NCBI GenBank assembly: GCA_029718625.1
Contig: CM056376.1
Location: forward strand, 94,903,945 to 94,967,944
DNA from: Synaphobranchus kaupii
Taxonomy: Eukaryota; Chordata; Actinopteri; Anguilliformes; Synaphobranchidae
Direction: 5' to 3'
Length of the DNA: 64,000 nt
A program made the translations under genes and the position numbers. Within the stretch, counting starts at the first letter, position 1. Every line of letters begins with the position of its first letter. The notes beneath the pieces were generated by a model. The model searched no databases, was not told the DNA's origin, and saw only the letters and a list, made by a program, of their open reading frames with translations. This document shows positions 10,301-22,300 of the stretch, piece after piece.

Positions 10301-13300
10301 GTCCTCATAATTTCCCTCCTGAGATACACCCAAGAGGGCAGACAGAGTCCTCTACTGGCTACTTAGGATAAGCAGGCTTTTCCTACTGTGCTGACTGTAT
10401 ACTCATGTAAATCAGACAGCCTGCAGAACAGCTAGGGATTTTGGTTCCTGGAATGTGTTTGTACAGGCCTCCACAGAGAGAATTAGGAATTTAAATCCCC
10501 ATAGAGCAGCTATGCTGACAAAGTGGCTCGAAGCAACGTGGCTATGTAATCCTGTTTTTGAAATCCACCTTAGTTTGAGAGTGAAAGGTAATGTTTGTTT
10601 TCAAAAGTCCAACTTAACAGCTACTGCAACTGTTTCTGTTTAGCACTCAATGATAGCACACAAGAATTCTATAACTAAAATTTTAATGGCTCCCCAAAGG
10701 TACATTTGAACTGCACCATACCATACCAAAATTTATAAATAAACCATGGTTTGGCTATCTCTGTGGTAGTTTCCATTCGGAGCCACGTGTGGGCGTTCAT
10801 GCCCTATTTTTTCCGTCGCCCGTGCCGGGTTTTTCTGCTTCCCGGCACTTATCTGGCGCACCTGTTTCAAATTCTCCACTGGCTATATAAGCAAGGTGCT
10901 TCCTGCTTCCGGTGCTTTGGTGTCTTCACTGCCACTACACAAAGCCAGGTATTGACAGTATAGGAAATCACTTGTTCTTTTGCTACTACTAAAAGTACAT
11001 GTGGGGTCTGCCTTAGTGAGATAGGAGTTCTCTTTTCTTTTAGAGTTTTCATTTCCCTTCTCACTCTTTTCCTTCCTTGGTTTTCCTCTCCTGTCTGCTT
11101 CTAGACAGTTCCTTGGTTTTTTCCCGTCTCCTTTTGCCTCTCTATTTAGTTTTTTGCTCTATTTCAATTTTCAGAGCTAGAGGCTTCCTACCTGTTTTGT
11201 TTTCTCTCTGCTCGAGTCTATGAGCGTTCGCCCATTTTACTGGGTTGTTATTATTTGTCTTAGGCCGGGATTATTTTCCCTAACTATCTATTTCTCTGCT
11301 CGAGTCTGGGAGCTTCACCCTATGTTCTTGGGTCGCTATTATTTTCGGCTTACACCGGTATTTTCGTGGATATCTTTCTGATCCCCCCTCAGTCACGTCT
11401 GGTCCTCCGAACCCAACCCCCCTTACAAAACCTAAATAAACAGAATATTTAACATGAACATAGTCCGTTACTGTGATACATAGACTCCTTATCATAGTGA
11501 TCTAGGTATTTATAAGGGATGGGTTCAACTGGGGAGATATTGAGGCCTGCCTGTGCACGTGTTATACTGTATGTAAAAGAATATAAACCTCAGTTTCTGT
11601 TAACAGCTGGCCACAATGAATTGCATTATAAATGCCATTGAAATACTTTGTTCATTTTTAAATGTTTTAGATTTAAGTTGGGTTTGGCTGGACTCATCTG
11701 TCTGGTCCATGTAATTTCAATCAATAAATCTGAAACCTTGGTCAGGCATCACAAAAATGGTTTTCGTAAACAATGACATTACTAGTTAATGAAAGGGAGA
11801 AAAAGCTTTCCCAGTTACATTTTACATTTTAGACATTTAGTAGATTCACTTATGTTTGGCTTACATTTTAAAAATAAACAATCCACCTTCATGCTGACTG
11901 TGTAACACACTTTAAAAATAAACAATCCACCTTCATGCTGATTGTGTAACACTTAAGCTCAACAAACAATGGAACAAACAAGTTCATTACGTTACTTAAT
12001 TTTAACTAGCAGATTTCCATTTACAACTATATGTGCAAATGAATGGTTGACATATCCTGTTTATAATTATGACAGCAGTCATCTTTTTGGAAGTCAGTCT
12101 TCAGTTCATTGTCATCTGGTGCCTAATTTCGCAATATTAACATACCTCATAGAGCAAGTTGATGTCCTCTATGGAGTTCTGAAAGATGGGGTTGATCATC
12201 CCTCTCTTTACTCTGAGAGCTGCTGGAAACAGGGCTGTGGGAGAGAGTGAGAGATAGAGAGGGGGGGATAAGAGGGAAGAGGGAAAGTGAAAGAGGGAAG
12301 AAAGGAGAAAGCAAGAAAAAGAGAATGAGCGTGAAAGAGAGCCAGAGAGAGAAAGTGAGGCAGAGAGACAGAACCATTAGTTCTTCCTGTGACACCTTCC
12401 TTGGCACAATGATTCATTGCACTGTGAAAAACAGCCTGCAATAAAAGAGGTATAGTCCTTGCACTCATTCACAGGTGGGAGAGATGAATCAGTTGAGTGT
12501 GCGCCGGGGTCCATTTTTACTGCTTCATGCGCAAACCCTTTGTTGTGGTGGGGGGGGGGGGGGGGGGGGTGGGGTGGCAGGACAGAGCTCTCCTTGAAAA
12601 CCCTGGGTACCGTGACCCCGAGGCATGGCTTAGATCAGCAGGCGGTGGGAGTGTGACCTCTGGATTCAAAGGCGCAGAGGCGCAGGAGAATCCGGGGGTT
12701 GCCGAGCACCGCGCCACGTGTACAGCAGGCCAGTGAGCTGAGGATAGACGGCTGTTTCTCATAAAATTAAACCCAAGAGCCTGTTCAATGGAACACAGGG
12801 TGAACCTCTCTTTTTGATCCCGCTTGCGGGATGCAAGCGACATCTGGCACATAGCGGAGCAAACAGACAGCTAAAGAGAGAATAAATGACTAAGTCAGCT
12901 CTTAAGGGTGACACAGGCTCACAGCGCAGAGGAACCTGGGGCCACATCTAACGCACCAGACGGGAGGAAGGCTACTGTTTTTCGCTTGCCGTCCAACAGC
13001 CTCGTCGCCTGCTCTTCCCCTCTCTCCAGCTGTCCAGCAGTACATCTGAGCTCAATAAAAGAGGCCACAGGAGGAACAGACCCATGGTATGCAGAGAGAG
13101 AGAGAGAGCAGCTGGAAAGGGCCACGCGCTCCATCAGGCTGGAGCTCTCATTAATGTCTCTCATTTTTGGCTCCCAAGAGAGAGTTCTGGCTCTGGCCCG
13201 GCCAGAGATCCCCTAATTACTGTAATCCCCAATGTAGTTTGGGTCAAATAAATCACCGGTGCTGCATCTTAATCAGTGGGGTAATGCCTGCACAGCAGGC

Positions 13301-16300
13301 ATATTTTATCTGTCTAATGCCAAAGTTTACAGTGCTTCTGTTTAGGAGTTTGTGCCAGAAAGGTTTGGGGGAGGAGGTACCGGAGGGGGTTCCGCTCGCA
13401 TTGGCTCAGCTCCAGTCCTGGCCTCTACTCAATCGTGCCCTATAAAGCACTGAAATCGCCATTAATTCAAAAAAGCCCAGGAGCTCCGCATCACAACTAC
13501 TTCATGACAGAGTTTGCACATAATACCCTGTTGAGGGTCCGCAGTAAAATTAAAAACTGCATGTGGCCAATTACAGAGCGTGGTGCTGCCGGTGAGAGAA
13601 ATATGATTACATTTTGATGTACAAATTTGGATGAAAGGTTGATAATATTGGGGTGGAGAGCAAGCTGCGTCTCACAGTTATGTATTACTTACGGAAATTG
13701 AGCTGTGCATGGGCACAGGGAGCATATTGTGATTATCAACAGGCCATCTGATTCTGATCCATTATATTACCAGAGGTCCCACAATGGATAATTCTCAACT
13801 TAAATGCCAAGCCTGAAAACCTGGTTCTCCATATTGCACGATATGGACACCGCTTACTCACTGATGCGACTGTGCGCTCTCTTCTCATAGTGCCCGAGGC
13901 CTGATCGCAGGTGAAGTTCCAACATGCATCCCTGCCTTGAAGAGAAATAACGAGTTCAACAGAAAAACAGCAGGAAGCGGAGAGAAGGGAGCCAGGGAAG
14001 AGCAATGGGATCCTCTCTCTCCCAGCTGGAAGGAGCCTGGAGGCCTGGAGCCGCAGAGCCAGGGAGTCAGGGCTCGTTTCTCTGCCCAGACCGGGCAAGG
14101 GCCAAGCCAAACAGACACAGGCACTTGGTCTTCTCCCGAGCAGTTCAAAAACTCACATTACCATTGGAGCCTCCGGCTTCGGCCTCAAATACTCTAAACA
14201 ACAGAGAGATGTGAGCTTCTAACCAACACGCTTTATCACAGGTCTTAGAACTTATCACTCAAAAGAATCTCCCTCTGTGTTAGGATTTTCAAAAGACCTT
14301 TATGGCCTACCTCTACTTCTGAATTCTTTCAAACTGTTCAGCATTTATTGGACTCACTTCAAAGGCACAAAAAAGTGTGAATTTTTTACCAAGTCCCTGC
14401 AGGCTCCAGCTATACATAATCTTTTTTTTATATTTACTTTTTTACTTGCTTTCAATAATTAATCATATACATGCCTTTCACAGGAACCATGTTATCACTA
14501 GTCTGGTGGTTCAGTTTGGTGTGTAAAAACCTGCCAGTGAAAACCCTGCATACTAATCAAAATTTGGCCTCTAGGGAGAACTAGTGTCTTGATAAGGATG
14601 GATACGCAACTCTCATATTTCAATTGGTATTATGTCAGTACATGCATTTCCAAATTTATCAAGATTGTGCTAAAATGAATTTGCAGACCTTTTTACAGGT
14701 TGCATAATAGATTTCTTTCAGGAATACCAGGAAAATAATTTTCATAATACCCTATGTGAGTGAGTTAGTTTAAGCTTACACAAATCAGACCCACCAATGA
14801 AAAACGTACAGACAGGGCTTTTTTGTCGACATAAATTTGAGATGAATATGTAATCAATCACTGTCTCATGTTGCTATCAGCAACATCTGTTCTATAGTTT
14901 TATGAGAAACAGCCAAAGTGTGCATCTGGTTATTGAAGATTTAATATAAATGAGAAGATGTTTTCTGCTTAAAACGCACCAAACATTTCTCTATTTGTTA
15001 AATAATGATATTTCATTGGTTGACATAAGTTCTGGTCATCCTATTATGAGAAGGTAATCTATTAAAAAAGTACAGAGGACAGCAAACAAACTGAAAACTG
15101 GAAATGTATTGCTTTAAAATAAAAGTTTTTTTTAAATATTACATGGCATAGGACTTATCAATGCAGCGACGTTTCAGACTAGCTCTGAGAAAAAGGTGAT
15201 TGCTGTAACAATGCCACCAGGGCCTCTCATTGAGAGAAGGTATTTACAGTCAGCAACAACAGAGTTGTTAATAAGCCTTAAAATCCAATGTTAATTTGCT
15301 TGCAAGCTAGTCAATCTAGGAGCATATTATTTGAGCTAACTAGTGCATATTAACATATACGTATACCTGTTAATATGTTTCTTTGTCAGAAAAAACTATC
15401 CAGCTAAGGTTGGCTTCCTAGATAATGTTACACAGTCACACTAACTAGATACTTTTTTATGTTTGATAAGTTATATTATTTTGGGTTTGCAGGCAACCAA
15501 ACCACAATGGCAACAAAAAGAAGAATTTTTAAAAAGAGTCTTTTGTATGTATGTAAGAAAGTAGCTTTATATCAGTTAAAGTTAAAAGTTGATAATTGTA
15601 GCATGGAGGAAAGTGGTCCATGTGTCTCCGCCAATGTTAAAATAGAACCTATTTCCTTCCTTTCATTGTTTCTTGCGCTAAAGCAGTGTATGTGGATTCT
15701 GGGAGTCTTGGACAGGAGCTCCTTTATTTACATTGTATGTTATTGTGTATCCAGAACACTAATAGAAAACAGATGTTTGTTTTTTTGCACGTTATTGAAT
15801 GGTTGTTTTTCATTGACTGTCTGTAGCCCTCACTACTTGTGAACCCTCATGCTGAACAGGATTTGGTGGAAATGTAAAAAGTTGATATCCACCTGCTGAT
15901 GGTAAGGCATTCGCAAGCACAATTAGTTTTGCATATGGGACGTGCAAAACTGTCCCAACTGAGGTTTTCAACTGAAGAACAATTTCAGGATGCCAAATTG
16001 CGTCATGATTTGTGCATTGGATCAGGGTTGAAATTGTAATGGATATACTTGGGCAACTTTGAAATCGTCTCTGCCCCATGTCAGACGCTAGCTGATGTTT
16101 GTGTGAGGGGCATATGAAACCGACCGGTCTTAGGGCGGCTTTCAGTGCCTCATCCTAGTGTTTCTCATTTGCTTCTCATTTTCCATCCCAGTTCTCAGTT
16201 TCCTGATGAACGTGTAATTGATTGTGCTCATATTGAAAGCAGATGTTTGACACACTACGCACACCCAGTAACAGGGTGGTCATACATGGAGGTTCACACA

Positions 16301-19300
16301 AACAGGGATGATGGTTGGTGAGACACAAGGCCCTAGAGTGATATTATTTCCTGCATAGATTGCGCCTCATATTTCATACCAGTGAAAGGAAATTGAATGA
16401 AAAATCCCATGACAGACAATTACGATGTCACAGCAACAGTTCATCTTCACCGCAATCGTCTTGGAATGTGACGAAAACAACAAGGGAAGAGTAATGTAAT
16501 GTAATGTAATGTAAGAGGCTGAGTGTTATGAAACAAGGATGGGGTCCAAAAAAAGAAAGAAAATGAGAAAAACATATAGGTCAACATTCAACATCAGTAA
16601 CTTTCAGATTTATTCAATCTCAAAGATGTGCTTGCAGGAATGCACTAAACTTGGAGTTGAAACAGGGAGGACTCTGAGCTGCAGGACTTCAGGCTTAACC
16701 CCTCTCACACAGGCAGAGTGAATTAGTGAGAAGGAACTGTGCTTTTTTTTTTATTTTTTATTTTTATTTTTTTATTTTTTTATTTATTTATTTATTTATT
16801 TATTTTTATTTTTTTTTTATTTTTTTTTTTTATTGAACAATTACAAAATATAAGAACATGAAAACATTACATCACAATAGGATAAAGATAGTTACAAAAT
16901 TATAATATACTTCACAATTATAAACTACAAATCCATCAATAAAATAAATAAAAATAAAATAAAGAATAAATAAAAGAGCTCGAGGTATAGGATTAAGTTA
17001 AGTTATATTCTTCACATAGTCTTCTTGTTTTGCTGGCTTTAGAGTTCATACAGTTTTTTAAAGACCTTAAATAAGATGAAAAAAGTGCTTTAAATACAAT
17101 AATGTTTGGACGCTGGTGTGCAAATTTGGTACAATGAATATGAAATTTAGCAAATATTAATAGAAGGTTGATAATATATATTTTTTCAGGATTTCTTTCC
17201 TCATTTTGTGACAGACCAAATAAAACATGTTGGATGTTAAGTTTACAAGAAGGGTCAATATTGTTGTTTATGAAATTATTTAAATCAATCCAAAAGACAT
17301 GAGAGTAGGTACAATCCCAAAATAAATGACATATTGTTTCATCCATATTGCCACAAAAGGAACAGAGTGTGTCAATATTGATCTTGTATTTTACGAGACG
17401 AGTCTTGACTGGATAACATCTGTGAAGCAATTTAAATGTAACTTCTCGTACCTTATTTGTAATAAGAAATTTTCTTGACAAGATCCACGTGTTCTTCCAA
17501 TCTATGTCATTATAAATATTATTCCAATAGAAAACGGCTGCAGGTTTAGAAACAATGTCTCTTTGAATAATATTTCTAATGCATTGATTAGTGGCTTTAT
17601 CACTCAATAGAGGACAGAAGTTACCAATATATATGTCATCAGGAGTCAACCCTGGAATAATACAGCTTTTACCTTTAGGAGCATACAACAATAACCTTCT
17701 AACCCCTTCTGGTATTGCATCAAAAACAATAGAATATTCTCTTGGTGTAACAGGGAAACCATATACAGAAAGAAATTCTTCATAAGTAAATAGCTGACCA
17801 TTGTCATTCATCAATTGACTAACAAGTACGATTTTATTATCAACCCATCTCTTAATATATAAAGATTTGTTTTTAAACCTAATATCTTGATTGTTCCAAA
17901 TGAAATATTTATGGGGAGAAAAATTGTGTGAGTACATCATTGACCAGGATAATAAAAGTTGCCTATGAAAGTTGGACAATTTTATCGGTAATTTAAGAAT
18001 ATTGTAATTGCATCTTAGCAGAAAATGCAGTCCTCCAAGTGAGTTAAAAATATGAGCAGTAATAAAGTTCCAGATTGAGTTGGGATTTTTTAAGAAGAGT
18101 TTGATCCATTTGACTTTAAAAGAAGAGTTTAAGGAGGTGAAGTCTAAAGAATTAAGACCACCAGAACACAACTTATTTATCATGACATTTTTCTTAATAT
18201 AATGTATTCTCTTTTTCCAAATAAATTCAAATAATATTCTGTCAATTTTTGTGCATATGTCTTTTGAGACATCAAGTGCCATAGCTGCATATATAAGTCT
18301 GGAGAGGCCTTCAACTTTAGCTACTAAGGATCTTCCAGTAATGGACAAATCTCTTTGAAGCCAAAGGTTAAATCTCTGTTGGACTGAAGCTATAAGTGGA
18401 TCAAAATTTCCTGATAGCCTAGAGCTTTGGTCTTTTTCAATTATAATACCAAGATATTTAACCTTATGCTTAACAGGGATCCCTGAAATAATAGTATCTG
18501 TGCAACTTTTAATAGGAAGAAGCTCACATTTTGAAATGTTCAGTTTGAGACCAGAGGCCATTGAGAAAGTGTTAATGACTTTGATTGCTTTACCAACTTG
18601 AGATTTATCCTTTAAAAAAAGTGTTGTATCATCTGCAAGTTGAGTAATAGACAATGTTCTGCCAACAATAGAGAGACCTAATACATCACTGTTTTTAAAA
18701 TGAATAGAGAGTAATTGCATAGGAAGAAGAAAGAGATAGGCCGAAATCGGACAGCCTTGACGGATTCCACGATTGATGTTAAATCTTTTAGTAGTGCCAA
18801 ATGGGAGTTTGATTGAACTATTTGCACCTGCATATAACGTTTTGACAGATTTTTTAAACATATTTCCAAAACCAAAAATATCAAGTGCTTTAAACATGAA
18901 TTTGTGTTCAATGGAATCAAAAGCTTTATAAAAATCCAAAAAAAGAATGAAACTATTATCTGTAATTAATTCTGACTGATCTAAAATATCAATCACCAGT
19001 CTTATGTTGTTTGTTATATGTCTGCCAGTCATGAAACCAGACTGTGTTTCATCAATAATGTCATCAAGTGTACTTTTTAACTTTTTAGCCAAACACATAG
19101 CAATTATCTTATAATCATTATTCAGGAGTGAAATAGGTCTCCAATTATCTAACAATAAAGAGTCCTTTTGCGGTTTGGGAATCAAAGTGATTAGCCCTTG
19201 ATTCAAGGAAGGAGGGAGCTTTTCATTAGCAATGCTTTCTATATATACCTTATGTAAAAAGCGTGATAAGTCCTTGGAAAATAATTTATATAACTCTGAG

Positions 19301-22300
19301 GTCAATCCATCATTTCCAGGACTCTTATTGAGTTTCATTTTTTTAATCGCATCTTCAATATCCACTATTTTGATGGGGGCATCACACAAATCTTTATTAG
19401 CATTGCTGATGCTCTTAATATTACCCAACGAGTTGAAGAAACTTTCCATGTCATTTGTTGATAATTTAGACTCATATAAGTTTTTAAAAAATGATTCGCA
19501 AGTCTCAGAAATCTTTTTAGGGTCTTGTGTGATGACACCATCCGAACAAAGTTTGGTCATGCTGCATAATGTATTATGTCGTTTCTCTAATTTGAAGAAA
19601 TAGCTGGAATTTTGCTCTCCCTCTTCAAGCCACCTCCTCCTAGAGCGCACAAAGGCTCCTTTTGCCTTATGAATATATAGATTATCTAATTTTAATTGTA
19701 GAATTTGAAGTCTATTCTTGTTATCCTCTGATAAATTTTCAAGTGACTGTGATGATAAGGCAATAATTTCAGAGATCACTTCTGATTCTTCTTTTTTCCT
19801 ATTTTTAACTATTTCAGTTCCTCTTTTCATTATAAGGGACCTTAATTCAAATTTCATGAACTCCCAATTTTTGCCATACATATTGTCAGCACATGCCTTA
19901 TTCCAACATTCGCCTATTTTTATTTTAATCTCCTTTACTAAAGGTTCATTCAATAAAAGAGAATTATTTAATTTCCAGTATGAGTTGACTCTTTTAGATT
20001 GATGACTAGCAGACATATGCAGCTCCAAAAAAATAGTTTTATGATCCGTCAAGGGTGTTGGTAACATTTTAACTGTAGAGACATATTCAGATAAAGGGTC
20101 AGTTATCAACCAATAATCAATACGTGACTGTAATGACCCTGACCTATTCTTCCACGTAAATACTTTAACTGTAGGATTCTTATACCTCCAAATATCAATC
20201 AGATCTCTTTCATTTATAAAATCTAACATATAACTATTACTTGTATTACTTTTATTTGGCCATCTATCTAACATATCATTAATTGAATGATTCCAGTCCC
20301 CTCCAAATATGATCTTCAGATCCGCAAATTTACTTATTATAGACTCAATTTTTTCATTTACTGAATGCAATAAGGTAATATTCTCCTGTTTGTTGTTATA
20401 TCCATAAATGTTTCCCAATAAAAATACCTGATCATTAAATGAAATAACCAACAAAATAAAGTGACCATTTGGATCTGTCTGTGAAGAAATAATTTTCCCG
20501 TTGAACTTGTGCTTCAAAGTCAGAGTTCCTGCCGAGTGGTTTGTGCCATGAGACATCCACAAGACCTCCCCCCATTGTGATTTCCAGAATCCAGCATCAT
20601 TAGGTTCCGAATGAGATTCTTGTATGAAACAAAAGTCAGTATTCAAGCTTTTAGCATATAGCAGCAGTGCTTTTCTTTTGGTATTGTCCCTTAATCCTCG
20701 AGCATTAAAAGAAACAAAAGATAAAGATGAAATTTTGAAATGTAACTAACTTTTCACCCTGAGAAAAAGTGTGTGTAAACAACAGAGAGAACAGAACTAC
20801 TCTGTCTATGCAATACAAAAGTTTTTAGCAGCAACAGCATACTGTATATTTATAAAACAAATAAGGCAAAATATATCCTGAGTCATATTAGCTTACATGA
20901 CTGACAAGCACATCAGTGAATCTCCTTTCTGTTCACAAACGCACGGGCTCCCACAAAGTAAGCAATCTTCCCTTCCTTGCGTGCTTTCTCAACCTGTGGC
21001 CACAGCAGGTTGCGCCTCTCTCTGTCCTCGGGAGAAAGATCTTCCTTGAAGCGCAGTTTCTTGGCCGTCAAGTAGTCGGATCGCTTCGCCGCTTTCCAGA
21101 TGATGTCTCGAAAGTGCCTCATAGTGAATTGCATGATTGCGACCCGGGGCAGTGGTGCCGATGAAGACTCACGTCGCTGCCCAAGCCTGTGCACCGAGTC
21201 GAGCACCTCCGGGAATTTCTCTCGATGGTCAGGAGCCATGTTTTGGCAGATTTCAATCACTTTTCGGCGAACGTCTTCTCCGTCTTCCTCAGCTAGCCCG
21301 TGAAGTCGCAGGTTCCATCTTCGTTTGTACCGTGACAACTCCAGCACTTTGCTTTCCAATGTTTGGATTTTCTCCTCTACTTTACTCACTCTCTTTTCGG
21401 TGTGAGTCACCTTACCTTTCAACTCTTTGAGGTCTTCGGAGATAAAGTTAACAGTAACCTGCAGGTCACTAATACTCTTCCCAATGCTAGCCCCTTGCTC
21501 TTTGATAGCCATCTTGAGCGTAGCAATGATGTTTTCCGCGGCGTCAGTTTCCATGGCTTGTCTCTTGCCAGAAAGTTTGGATGGAGAGGAACTGGGAGTC
21601 GTAAGGTTTCTCTTATGTGAGCCTAGATTTTTTGCCATCACATGCAGCTTCAATTTTTATCCTTAAAGTTCGTTTTGTTGCTTTTAAAAAGTTTTCAAGA
21701 CAGAGAGAGTTCTGCAGTAGACCGTTTACTACGCCGCCATCTTGGCTTTTTCAAGAAGGAACTGTGCTTTCAGCTTGACTCCTAGGTAGGATAGCATCAC
21801 TGTGCCTTTCAACAAGATTCTTAGTGGCTTTCCTATACAAACCCTAATTCCAAAAAAGTTGGGACAGTATGTAAAATGCACATACAAGCAGAAAGCAGTG
21901 ATTTGTAAATTCTCCTTTACATATATTTAATTGAAAACAGTACAAAGAAAAGATATTTAATGTTTTACCTTATCAACTTTATTGATTGTATTTCAATTGT
22001 ATATTGAAATATACGCTAATTCCGAATTTGATGCCTGCAACACGTTCCAAAAAAGTTGGGACAGGGGCAACAAAAAAAATACTGAGAAGATCAAAAAACA
22101 CCTGTTTTAACATTCCACAGGTAAACAGGTGATGCTATCAGGTGATGCAGGTGATGCTGGCTATAAAAGGATGTCAAAAAACTCTCTATATCTTATTTTC
22201 AGGTTCTCTTAGAAGCGATACTATAACCTCTCTGCATTTGAATGGATCTCTATAGGAATTGGGGGGTGGGAATAGATTAAGCTGTAAATTACATGGGAAT

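Larger units (their letters stand above)
7328..12145 (-). other. fam180a intron 2
   Basis: 4.8-kb intron. Contents recognised: an L2-type 3' hairpin tail at 9831-9889, a TATA-bearing pyrimidine-rich block at about 10762-11415 with an internal 88-bp duplication, a 44-bp tandem duplication at 11867-11954, and a decayed L2-tail fragment at about 11815-11855. The rest (7328-9800) is unique AT-rich sequence with nothing recognised. Confidence 0.6.
16746..21753 (-). mobile_element. Full-length L1-clade LINE with perfect target-site duplications
   Basis: About 5.0 kb on the minus strand. It has a roughly 115-bp 5' leader, ORF1 (RNA-binding), a 167-bp gap, ORF2 (endonuclease-reverse transcriptase), a roughly 160-bp 3' region with AATAAA at 16829-16834, and an A-rich tail containing TAAA repeats. 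The 17-bp sequence AGAAGGAACTGTGCTTT occurs exactly at 16729-16745 and 21754-21770, so both ends are intact. Both reading frames are open. It is in the same orientation as fam180a and inside its first intron. Endonuclease, RT and C-terminal Cys motifs place it in the L1 clade; the exact fish family is not named. Confidence 0.93.

Noticed and set aside
16491..16514. L2-type tail at the (GTAAT)n run
   Set aside because: Only the pentamer run is present, without the GGATA hairpin or CTGCTAAATG; it may be a simple repeat.
20646..20646. Start of L1 ORF2 at this position
   Set aside because: The codon there is TTG, and the endonuclease domain clearly continues 33 codons further upstream in the same frame.
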